Shown here in pieces: positions 52,201-64,000 of a stretch of DNA of 64,000 nt. Under the pieces are notes generated by a model. It ran no database searches and had not been told where the DNA came from. It worked only from the letters and a program-made list of their open reading frames with translations. Position 1 is the first letter of the stretch, and every line of letters begins with the position of its first letter. The DNA comes from Gymnothorax reevesii (Eukaryota; Chordata; Actinopteri; Anguilliformes; Muraenidae): assembly GCA_029721435.1 (NCBI GenBank), contig CM056581.1:70914712-70978711 (forward strand), in the 5' to 3' direction. Both the position numbers and the translations under genes were made by a program.

Positions 52201-53837
52201 CAATAGGCCATAAAAACACATTGGAAAAATGGATGGCATATATGCAGTGCAACAGTGATCTGAAGCATTTCCCAGGCCAGATACACGCAGAGATTCACAT
52301 TCTGAGCTTAAAACCTCAAAGTAGCGTGTTTTCATGAAAGAGCGTATGGAGACAATATCAGCGCTCTAGGTCGCTTCCTTAAGAAGATAGCAGCCAATTC
52401 ACTCCTATTTAGTCATACAGTGAAAATTCACTCATGTTTGTCACTTTCCCACTGATTTACACACAGAATGAAAATTTTTGACATGCAGAAGTTAAAAGAA
52501 AGAAAGTTTTTAAAAAAGTGTATATCTTCACTACAGAGACTCATATTCACTTCCAATAGGCCATAAAAACACATTGGAAAAATGGATGGCATATATGCAG
52601 TGCAACAGTGATCTGAAGCATTTCCCAGGCCAGATACACGCAGAGATTCACATTCTGAGCTTAAAACCTCAAAGTAGCGTGTTTTCATGAAAGAGCGTAT
52701 GGAGACAATATCAGCGCTCTAGCTCGCTTCCTTAAGAAGATAGCAGCCAATTCACTCCTATTTAGTCATACAGTGAAAATTCACTCATGTTTGTCACTTT
52801 CCCACTGATTTACACACGGATTGAAACTTTTTGACAAGCAGAAGTAAAAAAAAGAAAGTTTTTAAAAAAGTGCATATCTTCACTTCAGAGACTCATATTC
52901 ACTTCCAACAGGCCATACAAGCAAATTGGACAAATTGCTGCCATATATGCAGTGCACAGTGATCTGAAGCATTTCCCAGCCCAGATACACGAACAGATTC
53001 ACTTTCTGAGCTTAAAACCTAGAAGAAGCGTGTTTTCATGAAAGAGCGTATAGAGACAATATCAGCGCTCTAGCTCGCTTCCTTAAGAAGATAGCAGCCA
53101 ATTCACTCCTATTTAGTCATACAGTGAAAATTCACTCATGTTTGTCACTTTCCCACTGATTTACACACAGAATGAAAATTTTTGACATGCAGAAGTTAAA
53201 AAAAAGAAAGTTTTTAAAAAAGTGTATATCTTCACTACAGAGACTCATATTCACTTCCAATAGGCCATAAAAACACATTGGAAAAATGGATGGCAAATAT
53301 GCAGTGCAACAGTGATCTGAAGCATTTCCCAGGCCAGATACACGCAGAGATTTACATTCTGAGCTTAAAACCTCAAAGAAGCGTGTTTCCATGAAAGAGC
53401 GTATGGAGACAATATCAGCGCTCTAGCTCGCTTCCTTAAGAAGATAGAAGCCAATTCACTCCTATTTAGTCATACAGTGAAAATTCACTCATGTTTGTCA
53501 CTTTCCCACTGATTTACACACAGAATGAAAATTTTTGACATGCAGAAGTTAAAAAAAAGAAAGTTTTTAAAAAAGTGTATATCTTCACTACAGAGACTCA
53601 TATTCACTTCCAATAGGCCATAAAAACACATTGGAAAAATGGATGGCATATATGCAGTGCAACAGTGATCTGAAGCATTTCCCAGGCCAGATACACGCAG
53701 AGATTCACATTCTGAGCTTAAAACCTCAAAGTAGCGTGTTTTCATGAAAGAGCGTATGGAGACAATATCAGCGCTCTAGGTCGCTTCCTTAAGAAGATAG
53801 CAGCCAATTCACTCCTATTTAGTCATACAGTGAAAAT
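49253..53837 (+). repeat. Right-domain unit 4 (13 monomers, 4,585 bp)
   Basis: Monomers: 49253 B, 49605 A, 49958 C, 50311 A, 50664 A, 51017 B, 51369 A, 51722 A, 52075 A, 52428 A, 52781 B (GGATTG front), 53132 A (GGCAAATATG), 53485 A. Landmarks from 49605 to 52781 recur at +4,585 bp (54190 to 57366). A one-base loss, CAGTGAAATTCAC, marks the start near 49250. Private changes are GAGCGTGTGG near 50581, GCAGTACCACAG near 51540 and CAACAGGCC near 52910. Confidence 0.85.
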
Positions 53838-56800
53838 TCACTCATGTTTGTCACTTTCCCACTGATTTACACACAGAATGAAAATTTTTGACATGCAGAA
53901 GTTAAAAGAAAGAAAGTTTTTAAAAAAGTGTATATCTTCACTACAGAGACTCATATTCACTTCCAATAGGCCATACAAGCAAACTGGACAAATTGCTGCC
54001 ATATATGCAGTGCACAGTGATCTGAAGCATTTCCCAGCCCAGATACACGAACAGATTCACATTCTGACCTTAAAACCTCAAAGAAGCGTGTTTTCATGAA
54101 AGAGCGTATGGAGACAATATCAGCGCTCTAGCTCGCTTCCCTAAGAAGATAGCAGCCAATTTACTCCTATTTAGTCATACAGTGAAAATTCACTCATGTT
54201 TGTCACTTTCCCACTGATTTACACACAGAATGAAAATTTTTGACATGCAGAAGTTAAAAAAAAGAAAGTTTTTAAAAAAGTGTATATCTTCACTACGGAG
54301 ACTCATATTCACTTCCAATAGGCCATAAAAACACATTGGAAAAATGGATGGCATATATGCAGTGCCACAGTGATCTGAAGCATTTCCCAGGCCAGATACA
54401 CGCAGAGATTCACATTCTGAGCTTAAAACCTCAAAGAAGCGTGTTTTCATGAAAGAGCGTATGGAGACAATATCAGCGCTCTAGCTCGCTTCCTTAAGAA
54501 GATAGCAGCCAATTCACTCCTATTTAGTCATACAGTGAAAATTCACTCATGTTTGTCACTTTCCCACTGATTTACACACAGAATGAAAATTTTTGACATG
54601 CAGAAGTTAAAAAAAAGAAAGTTTTTAAAAAAGTGTATATCTTCACTTCAGAGACTAATATTCACTTCCAATAGGCCATACAAGCACATTGGAAAAATTG
54701 GTGGCATATATGCAGTGCAACAGAGATCTGAAGCATTTCCCAGGCCAGATACACGCAGAGATTCACATTCTGAGCTTAAAACCTCAAAGAAGCGTGTTTT
54801 CATGAAAGAGCGTATGGAGACAATATCAGCGCTCTAGCTCGCTTCCCTCAGAAGATAGCAGCCAATTCATTCCTATTTAGTCATACAGTGAAAATTCTCT
54901 CATGTTTGTCACTTTCCCACTGATTTACACACAGAATGAAAATTTTTGACATGCAGAAGTTAAAAAAAAGAAAGTTTTTAAAAAAGTGTATATCTTCACT
55001 ACAGAGACTCATATTCACTTCCAACAGGCCATAAAAACACATTGGAAAAATGGATGGCATATATGCAGTGCAACAGTGATCTGAAGCATTTCCCAGGCCA
55101 GATACACGCAGAGATTCACATTCTGAGCTTAAAACCTCAAAGTAGCGTGTTTTCATGAAAGAGCGTATGGAGACAATATCAGCGCTCTAGGTCGCTTCCT
55201 TAAGAAGATAGCAGCCAATTCACTCCTATTTAGTCATACAGTGAAAATTCACTCATGTTTGTCACTTTCCCACTGATTTACACACAGAATGAAAATTTTT
55301 GACATGCAGAAGTTAAAAAAAAGAAAGTTTTTAAAAAAGTGTATATCTTCACTACAGAGACTCATATTCACTTCCAATAGGCCATAAAAACACATTGGAA
55401 AAATGGATGGCATATATGCAGTGCAACAGTGATCTGAAGCATTTCCCAGGCCAGATACACGCAGAGATTCACATTCTGAGCTTAAAACCTCAAAGTAGCG
55501 TGTTTTCATGAAAGAGCGTATGGAGACAATATCAGCGCTCTAGGTCGCTTCCTTAAGAAGATAGCAGCCAATTCACTCCTATTTAGTCATACAGTGAAAA
55601 TTCAGTCATGTTTGTCACTTTCCCACTGATTTACACACTGAATGAAAATTTTGGACATGCAGAAGTTAAAAAAAAGAAAGTTTTTAAAAAAGTGTATATC
55701 TTCACTACAGAGACTCATATTCACTTCCAATAGGCCATACAAGCAAATTGGACAAATTGCTGCCATATATGCAGTGCACAGTGATCTGAAGCATTTCCCA
55801 GCCCAGATACACGAACAGATTCACTTTCTGAGATTAAAACCTAGAAGAAGCGTGTTTTCATGAAAGAGCGTATGGAGACAATATCAGCGCTCTAGCTCGC
55901 TTCCTTAAGAAGATAGCAGCCAATTCACTCCTATTTAGTCATACAGTGAAAATTCACTCATGTTTGTCACTTTCCCACTGATTTACACACAGAATGAAAA
56001 TTTTTGACGTGCAGAAGTTAAAAAAAAGAAAGTTTTTAAAAAAGTGTATATCTTCACTACAGAGACTCATATTCACTTCCAATAGGCCATAAAAACACAT
56101 TGGAAAAATGGATGGCATATATGCAGTGCCACAGTGATCTGAAGCATTTCCCAGGCCAGATACACGCAGGGATTCACATTCTGAGCTTAAAACCTCAAAG
56201 AAGCGTGTTTTCATGAAAGAGCGTATGGAGACAATATCAGCGCTCTAGGTCGCTTCCTTAAGAAGATAGCAGCCAATTCACTCCTATTTAGTCATACAGT
56301 GAAAATTCACTCATGTTTGTCACTTTCCCACTGATTTACACACAGAATGAAAATTTTTGACATGCAGAAGTTAAAAGAAAGAAAGTTTTTAAAAAAGTGT
56401 ATATCTTCACTACAGAGACTCATATTCACTTCCAATAGGCCATAAAAACACATTGGAAAAATGGATGGCATATATGCAGTGCAACAGTGATCTGAAGCAT
56501 TTCCCAGGCCAGATACACGCAGAGATTCACATTCTGAGCTTAAAACCTCAAAGTAGCGTGTTTTCATGAAAGAGCGTATGGAGACAATATCAGCGCTCTA
56601 GGTCGCTTCCTTAAGAAGATAGCAGCCAATTCACTCCTATTTAGTCATACAGTGAAAATTCACTCATGTTTGTCACTTTCCCACTGATTTACACACAGAA
56701 TGAAAATTTTTGACATGCAGAAGTTAAAAAAAAGAAAGTTTTTAAAAAAGTGTATATCTTCACTACAGAGACTCATATTCACTTCCAATAGGCCATAAAA

Positions 56801-57716
56801 ACACATTGGAAAAATGGATGGCATATATGCAGTGCAACAGTGATCTGAAGCATTTCCCAGGCCAGATACACGCAGAGATTCACATTCTGAGCTTAAAACC
56901 TCAAAGTAGCGTGTTTTCATGAAAGAGCGTATGGAGACAATATCAGCGCTCTAGGTCGCTTCCTTAAGAAGATAGCAGCCAATTCACTCCTATTTAGTCA
57001 TACAGTGAAAATTCACTCATGTTTGTCACTTTCCCACTGATTTACACACAGAATGAAAATTTTTGACATGCAGAAGTTAAAAGAAAGAAAGTTTTTAAAA
57101 AAGTGTATATCTTCACTACAGAGACTCATATTCACTTCCAATAGGCCATAAAAACACATTGGAAAAATGGATGGCATATATGCAGTGCAACAGTGATCTG
57201 AAGCATTTCCCAGGCCAGATACACGCAGAGATTCACATTCTGAGCTTAAAACCTCAAAGTAGCGTGTTTTCATGAAAGAGCGTATGGAGACAATATCAGC
57301 GCTCTAGCTCGCTTCCTTAAGAAGATAGCAGCCAATTCACTCCTATTTAGTCATACAGTGAAAATTCACTCATGTTTGTCACTTTCCCACTGATTTACAC
57401 ACAGAATGAAAATTTTTGACAAGCAGAAGTAAAAAAAAGAAAGTTTTTAAAAAAGTGCATATCTTCACTTCAGAGACTCATATTCACTTCCAATAGGCCA
57501 TACAAGCAAATTGGACAAATTGCTGCCATATATGCAGTGCACAGTGATCTGAAGCATTTCCCAGCCCAGATACACGAACAGATTCACTTTCTGAGCTTAA
57601 AACCTAGAAGAAGCGTGTTTTCATGAAAGAGCGTATAGAGACAATATCAGCGCTCTAGCTCGCTTCCTTAAGAAGATAGCAGCCAATTCACTCCTATTTA
57701 GTCATACAGTGAAAAT
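53838..57716 (+). repeat. Tandem 3,880-bp duplication, copy 1 (11 monomers)
   Basis: Monomers: 53838 B, 54190 A, 54543 C, 54896 A, 55249 A, 55602 B, 55954 A, 56307 A, 56660 A, 57013 A, 57366 B. From 54190 onward every landmark recurs 3,880 bp downstream. Copy-specific changes found only in these two copies include ATTCTCTCATG (54896 and 58776), ATTCAGTCATG (55602 and 59482) and GACGTGCAG (near 56008 and 59888). The last monomer, 57366, has a mixed front: ACACAGAATG joined to GACAAGCAGAAGT and GTGCATATC. Confidence 0.9.
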
Positions 57717-58069
57717 TCACTCATGTTTGTCACTTTCCCACTGATTTACACACAGAATGAAAATTTTTGACATGCAGAAGTTAAAAAAAAGAAAGTTTTT
57801 AAAAAAGTGTATATCTTCACTTCAGAGACTAATATTCACTTCCAATAGGCCATACAAGCACATTGGAAAAATGGATGGCATATATGCAGTGCCACAGTGA
57901 TCTGAAGCATTTCCCAGGCCAGATACACGCAGAGATTCACATTCTGAGCTTAAAACCTCAAAGAAGCGTGTTTTCATGAAAGAGCGTATGGAGACAATAT
58001 CAGCGCTCTAGCTCGCTTCCTTAAGAAGATAGCAGCCAATTCACTCCTATTTAGTCATACAGTGAAAAT
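57717..58069 (+). repeat. Hybrid C/A monomer at the 3.9-kb duplication junction
   Basis: It starts as type C (CACTTCAGAGACTAATATTC, ACAAGCACATTGG), then becomes type A with GGATGG and GTGCCACAG and the AGAAGCG / CTAGCTCGC tail. It stands between the end of copy 1 and the start of copy 2 of the 3,880-bp duplication. Its neighbour on the left (57366) is also mixed. Two adjacent mixed monomers mark the exchange point. Confidence 0.88.
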
Positions 58070-61000
58070 TCACTCATGTTTGTCACTTTCCCACTGATTT
58101 ACACACAGAATGAAAATTTTTGACATGCAGAAGTTAAAAAAAAGAAAGTTTTTAAAAAAGTGTATATCTTCACTACGGAGACTCATATTCACTTCCAATA
58201 GGCCATAAAAACACATTGGAAAAATGGATGGCATATATGCAGTGCCACAGTGATCTGAAGCATTTCCCAGGCCAGATACACGCAGAGATTCACATTCTGA
58301 GCTTAAAACCTCAAAGAAGCGTGTTTTCATGAAAGAGCGTATGGAGACAATATCAGCGCTCTAGCTCGCTTCCTTAAGAAGATAGCAGCCAATTCACTCC
58401 TATTTAGTCATACAGTGAAAATTCACTCATGTTTGTCACTTTCCCACTGATTTACACACAGAATGAAAATTTTTGACATGCAGAAGTTAAAAAAAAGAAA
58501 GTTTTTAAAAAAGTGTATATCTTCACTTCAGAGACTAATATTCACTTCCAATAGGCCATACAAGCACATTGGAAAAATTGGTGGCATATATGCAGTGCAA
58601 CAGAGATCTGAAGCATTTCCCAGGCCAGATACACGCAGAGATTCACATTCTGAGCTTAAAACCTCAAAGAAGCGTGTTTTCATGAAAGAGCGTATGGAGA
58701 CAATATCAGCGCTCTAGCTCGCTTCCCTAAGAAGATAGCAGCCAATTCATTCCTATTTAGTCATACAGTGAAAATTCTCTCATGTTTGTCACTTTCCCAC
58801 TGATTTACACACAGAATGAAAATTTTTGACATGCAGAAGTTAAAAAAAAGAAAGTTTTTAAAAAAGTGTATATCTTCACTACAGAGACTCATATTCACTT
58901 CCAACAGGCCATAAAAACACATTGGAAAAATGGATGGCATATATGCAGTGCAACAGTGATCTGAAGCATTTCCCAGGCCAGATACACGCAGAGATTCACA
59001 TTCTGAGCTTAAAACCTCAAAGTAGCGTGTTTTCATGAAAGAGCGTATGGAGACAATATCAGCGCTCTAGGTCGCTTCCTTAAGAAGATAGCAGCCAATT
59101 CACTCCTATTTAGTCATACAGTGAAAATTCACTCATGTTTGTCACTTTCCCACTGATTTACACACAGAATGAAAATTTTTGACATGCAGAAGTTAAAAAA
59201 AAGAAAGTTTTTAAAAAAGTGTATATCTTCACTACAGAGACTCATATTCACTTCCAATAGGCCATAAAAACACATTGGAAAAATGGATGGCATATATGCA
59301 GTGCAACAGTGATCTGAAGCATTTCCCAGGCCAGATACACGCAGAGATTCACATTCTGAGCTTAAAACCTCAAAGTAGCGTGTTTTCATGAAAGAGCGTA
59401 TGGAGACAATATCAGCGCTCTAGGTCGCTTCCTTAAGAAGATAGCAGCCAATTCACTCCTATTTAGTCATACAGTGAAAATTCAGTCATGTTTGTCACTT
59501 TCCCACTGATTTACACACAGAATGAAAATTTTGGACATGCAGAAGTTAAAAAAAAGAAAGTTTTTAAAAAAGTGTATATCTTCACTACAGAGACTCATAT
59601 TCACTTCCAATAGGCCATACAAGCAAATTGGACAAATTGCTGCCATATATGCAGTGCACAGTGATCTGAAGCATTTCCCAGCCCAGATACACGAACAGAT
59701 TCACTTTCTGAGATTAAAACCTAGAAGAAGCGTGTTTTCATGAAAGAGCGTATGGAGACAATATCAGCGCTCTAGCTCGCTTCCTTAAGAAGATAGCAGC
59801 CAATTCACTCCTATTTAGTCATACAGTGAAAATTCACTCATGTTTGTCACTTTCCCACTGATTTACACACAGAATGAAAATTTTTGACGTGCAGAAGTTA
59901 AAAAAAAGAAAGTTTTTAAAAAAGTGTATATCTTCACTACAGAGACTCATATTCACTTCCAATAGGCCATAAAAACACATTGGAAAAATGGATGGCATAT
60001 ATGCAGTGCCACAGTGATCTGAAGCATTTCCCAGGCCAGATACACGCAGGGATTCACATTCTGAGCTTAAAACCTCAAAGAAGCGTGTTTTCATGAAAGA
60101 GCGTATGGAGACAATATCAGCGCTCTAGGTCGCTTCCTTAAGAAGATAGCAGCCAATTCACTCCTATTTAGTCATACAGTGAAAATTCACTCATGTTTGT
60201 CACTTTCCCACTGATTTACACACAGAATGAAAATTTTTGACATGCAGAAGTTAAAAGAAAGAAAGTTTTTAAAAAAGTGTATATCTTCACTACAGAGACT
60301 CATATTCACTTCCAATAGGCCATAAAAACACATTGGAAAAATGGATGGCATATATGCAGTGCAACAGTGATCTGAAGCATTTCCCAGGCCAGATACACGC
60401 AGAGATTCACATTCTGAGCTTAAAACCTCAAAGTAGCGTGTTTTCATGAAAGAGCGTATGGAGACAATATCAGCGCTCTAGGTCGCTTCCTTAAGAAGAT
60501 AGCAGCCAATTCACTCCTATTTAGTCATACAGTGAAAATTCACTCATGTTTGTCACTTTCCCACTGATTTACACACAGAATGAAAATTTTTGACATGCAG
60601 AAGTTAAAAAAAAGAAAGTTTTTAAAAAAGTGTATATCTTCACTACAGAGACTCATATTCACTTCCAATAGGCCATAAAAACACATTGGAAAAATGGATG
60701 GCATATATGCAGTGCAACAGTGATCTGAAGCATTTCCCAGGCCAGATACACGCAGAGATTCACATTCTGAGCTTAAAACCTCAAAGTAGCGTGTTTTCAT
60801 GAAAGAGCGTATGGAGACAATATCAGCGCTCTAGGTCGCTTCCTTAAGAAGATAGCAGCCAATTCACTCCTATTTAGTCATACAGTGAAAATTCACTCAT
60901 GTTTGTCACTTTCCCACTGATTTACACACAGAATGAAAATTTTTGACATGCAGAAGTTAAAAGAAAGAAAGTTTTTAAAAAAGTGTATATCTTCACTACA

Positions 61001-62302
61001 GAGACTCATATTCACTTCCAATAGGCCATAAAAACACATTGGAAAAATGGATGGCATATATGCAGTGCAACAGTGATCTGAAGCATTTCCCAGGCCAGAT
61101 ACACGCAGAGATTCACATTCTGAGCTTAAAACCTCAGAGTAGCGTGTTTTCATGAAAGAGCGTATGGAGACAATATCAGCGCTCTAGCTCGCTTCCTTAA
61201 GAAGATAGCAGCCAATTCACTCCTATTTAGTCATACAGTGAAAATTCACTCATGTTTGTCACTTTCCCACTGATTTACACACGGATTGAAACTTTTTGAC
61301 AAGCAGAAGTAAAAAAAAGAAAGTTTTTAAAAAAGTGCATATCTTCACTTCAGAGACTCATATTCACTTCCAATAGGCCATACAAGCAAATTGGACAAAT
61401 TGCTGCCATATATGCAGTGCACAGTGATCTGAAGCATTTCCCAGCCCAGATACACGAACAGATTCACTTTCTGAGCTTAAAACCTAGAAGAAGCGTGTTT
61501 TCATGAAAGAGCGTATAGAGACAATATCAGCGCTCTAGCTCGCTTCCTTAAGAAGATAGCAGCCAATTCACTCCTATTTAGTCATACAGTGAAAATTCAC
61601 TCATGTTTGTCACTTTCCCACTGATTTACACACAGAATGAAAATTTTTGACATGCAGAAGTTAAAAAAAAGAAAGTTTTTAAAAAAGTGTATATCTTCAC
61701 TACAGAGACTCATATTCACTTCCAATAGGCCATAAAAACACATTGGAAAAATGGATGGCAAATATGCAGTGCAACAGTGATCTGAAGCATTTCCCAGGCC
61801 AGATACACGCAGAGATTCACATTCTGAGCTTAAAACCTCAAAGAAGCGTGTTTTCATGAAAGAGCGTATGGAGACAATATCAGCGCTCTAGCTCGCTTCC
61901 TTAAGAAGATAGAAGCCAATTCACTCCTATTTAGTCATACAGTGAAAATTCACTCATGTTTGTCACTTTCCCACTGATTTACACACAGAATGAAAATTTT
62001 TGACATGCAGAAGTTAAAAAAAAGAAAGTTTTTAAAAAAGTGTATATCTTCACTACAGAGACCCATATTCACTTCCAATAGGCCATAAAAACACATTGGA
62101 AAAATGGATGGCATATATGCAGTGCAACAGTGATCTGAAGCATTTCCCAGGCCAGATACACGCAGAGATTCACATTCTGAGCTTAAAACCTCAAAGTAGC
62201 GTGTTTTCATGAAAGAGCGTATGGAGACAATATCAGCGCTCTAGGTCGCTTCCTTAAGAAGATAGCAGCCAATTCACTCCTATTTAGTCATACAGTGAAA
62301 AT
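58070..62302 (+). repeat. Tandem 3,880-bp duplication, copy 2, with extended right end
   Basis: Monomers: 58070 A, 58423 C, 58776 A, 59129 A, 59482 B, 59834 A, 60187 A, 60540 A, 60893 A, 61246 B (GGATTG front), 61597 A (GGCAAATATG), 61950 A. The match to copy 1 ends inside 61246. The pair 61597-61950 instead matches 53132-53485 at an offset of 8,465 bp. Small differences from copy 1 are CTTCCCTCAG near 54845 against CTTCCCTAAG, and ACACACTGAATG near 55637 against ACACACAGAATG. Confidence 0.88.
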
Positions 62303-64000
62303 TCACTCATGTTTGTCACTTTCCCACTGATTTACACACAGAATGAAAATTTTTGACATGCAGAAGTTAAAAGAAAGAAAGTTTTTAAAAAAGTGTATAT
62401 CTTCACTACAGAGACTCATATTCACTTCCAATAGGCCATACAAGCAAACTGGACAAATTGCTGCCATATATGCAGTGCACAGTGATCTGAAGCATTTCCC
62501 AGCCCAGATACACGAACAGATTCACATTCTGAGCTTAAAACCTCAAAGAAGCGTGTTTTCATGAAAGAGCGTATGGAGACAATATCAGCGCTCTAGCTCG
62601 CTTCCCCAAGAAGATAGCAGCCAATTTACTCCTATTTAGTCATACAGTGAAAATTCACTCATGTTTGTCACTTTCCCACTGATTTACACACAGAATGAAA
62701 ATTTTTGACATGCAGAAGTTAAAAAAAAAGAAAGTTTTTAAAAAAGTGTATATCTTCACTACAGAGACTCATATTCACTTCCAATAGGCCATAAAAACAC
62801 ATTGGAAAAATGGATGGCATATATGCAGTGCAACAGTGATCTGAAGCATTTCCCAGGCCAGATACACGCAGAGATTCACATTCTGAGCTTAAAACCTCAA
62901 AGTAGCGTGTTTTCATGAAAGAGCGTATGGAGACAATATCAGCGCTCTAGGTCGCTTCCTTAAGAAGATAGCAGCCAATTCACTCCTATTTAGTCATACA
63001 GTGAAAATTCACTCATGTTTGTCACTTTCCCACTGATTTACACACAGAATGAAAATTTTTGACATGCAGAAGTTAAAAAAAAGAAAGTTTTTAAAAAAGT
63101 GTATATCTTCACTACAGAGACTCATATTCACTTCCAATAGGCCATACAAGCAAATTGGACAAATTGCTGCCATATATGCAGTGCACAGTGATCTGAAGCA
63201 TTTCCCAGCCCAGATACACGAACAGATTCACTTTCTGAGATTAAAACCTAGAAGCAGCGTGTTTTCATGAAAGAGCGTATGGAGACAATATCAGCGCTCT
63301 AGCTCGCTTCCTTAAGAAGATAGCAGCCAATTCACTCCTATTTAAGTCATACAGTGAAAATTCACTCATGTTTGTCACTTTCCCACTGATTTACACACAG
63401 AATGAAAATTTTTGACATGCAGAAGTTAAAAAAAAGAAAGTTTTTAAAAAAGTGTATATCTTCACTACGGAGACTCATATTCACTTCCAATAGGCCATAA
63501 AAACACATTGGAAAAATGGATGGCATATATGCAGTGCCACAGTGATCTGAAGCATTTCCCAGGCCAGATACACGCAGAGATTCACATTCTGAGCTTAAAA
63601 CCTCAAAGAAGCGTGTTTTCATGAAAGAGCGTATGGAGACAATATCAGCGCTCTAGCTCGCTTCCTTAAGAAGATAGCAGCCAATTCACTCCTATTTAGT
63701 CATACAGTGAAAATTCACTCATGTTTGTCACTTTCCCACTGATTTACACACAGAATGAAAATTTTTGACATGCAGAAGTTAAAAAAAAGAAAGTTTTTAA
63801 AAAAGTGTATATCTTCACTACGGAGACTCATATTCACTTCCAATAGGCCATAAAAACACATTGGAAAAATGGATGGCATATATGCAGTGCCACAGTGATC
63901 TGAAGCATTTCCCAGGCCAGATACACGCAGAGATTCACATTCTGAGCTTAAAACCTCAAAGAAGCGTGTTTTCATGAAAGAGCGTATGGAGACAATATCA
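62303..64000 (+). repeat. Start of a further right-domain unit, cut by the window edge
   Basis: Monomers: 62303 B (G-interrupted A-run, AAACTGGAC), 62655 A (nine-A run), 63009 B (AGAAGCAGCG tail), 63362 A (CTACGGAG, GTGCCACAG), 63715 A (partial, same markers). The order B-A-B-A matches 48548-49604 at an offset of about 13.76 kb. A one-base gain (CTATTTAAGTC) lies near 63344. The last two monomers share CTACGGAG and GTGCCACAG, which elsewhere appear once per unit, so this monomer was doubled. Confidence 0.85.

Larger units (their letters stand above)
1..64000. repeat. 353-bp satellite array with higher-order repeats
   Basis: Landmarks such as TCACTCATG, GGCCATA, TTTCCCAG and GAGCGTATGG recur every 350-354 bp across the whole window and always in the same orientation. 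Taking TCACTCATG as phase zero, complete monomers begin at 36, 389, 742, 1094 and so on to 63362, 181 in all, with partial copies at 1-35 and 63715-64000. Nothing interrupts the phase: there is no insertion longer than a few bases and no inverted monomer. The reference monomer is about 37% G+C and has five CpG where about twelve would be expected from its base content. Long homogeneous arrays of this kind are known from eukaryotic centromeres and pericentromeres. That location is inference here, and I do not recognise the repeat family. Confidence 0.98.

Noticed and set aside
1..64000. CRISPR array, because of the regular repeats.
   Set aside because: The whole unit is repeated with no unique spacers, the period is 353 bp, and there are no cas genes.
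1..64000. Tandem RNA genes (tRNA, 5S rRNA, snRNA) or spacers of a tandem gene cluster.
   Set aside because: I find no internal Pol III A/B box pair, no tRNA or 5S-like core and no T-run terminator pattern consistent with a transcribed unit.
1..64000. Array of long terminal repeats or other transposon tails.
   Set aside because: No target-site duplications, primer-binding site, terminal inverted repeats or coding remnants are seen, and the monomers abut directly.

Overview
The whole window is one uninterrupted tandem satellite array. A monomer of about 353 bp (range 350-354 bp, apart from four copies shortened to 306 bp) repeats head-to-tail on one strand from base 1 to base 64,000. I count 181 complete monomers plus a 35-bp piece at the left end and a 286-bp piece at the right end, so the array continues past both edges. 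I see no gene, RNA gene, transposon, CRISPR or other unique sequence. The longest open frames are about 90 codons, recur once per monomer, and are frame-shifted freely by changes in a poly-A run, so I treat them as by-products of the repeat. The setting suggests a eukaryotic heterochromatic region, either centromeric or pericentromeric. The supporting facts are a dinucleosome-sized unit, higher-order repeats, about 37% G+C, and CpG at roughly 0.4 of expectation in the reference monomer, which hints at cytosine methylation (vertebrate or plant). I do not recognise the satellite and cannot name the species.

Three monomer families are interleaved. By my reading there are about 119 of type A, 37 of type B and 20 of type C, plus five clear hybrids. 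They differ mainly in a stretch after the GGCCATA motif. Two alternative front blocks (ACACAGAATG... and ACACGGATTG...) combine with types B and C. Comparing the two halves of one monomer shows that the 353-bp unit is itself an old dimer of a repeat of about 177 bp.

The layout has two domains. The left domain (1 to about 34.1 kb) contains a duplicated six-monomer unit (about 1.2-5.5 kb), mixed type-A stretches (5.7-13.4 kb), and a tandem duplication of about 9.09 kb (about 13.6-22.7 and 22.7-31.7 kb). Each 9-kb copy ends in a three-fold repeat of a four-monomer B-C-A-A unit, followed by a five-monomer derivative (30.2-34.1 kb). The right domain (about 34.4-64 kb) is built from a different higher-order family. 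It is marked by a G interruption in the poly-A run, a TTTTGGAC variant and a GGCAAATATG variant, none of which I find in the left domain. Its units vary from 7 to 18 monomers, and a tandem duplication of 3,880 bp covers 54.2-61.6 kb. A hybrid C/A monomer at 34,092-34,444 sits at the domain border.

There is no gene network to describe. The biological content is the history of the array: ancestral dimerisation, splitting into A/B/C families, repeated unequal exchange at several scales, and at least one patch that looks like gene conversion between domains.
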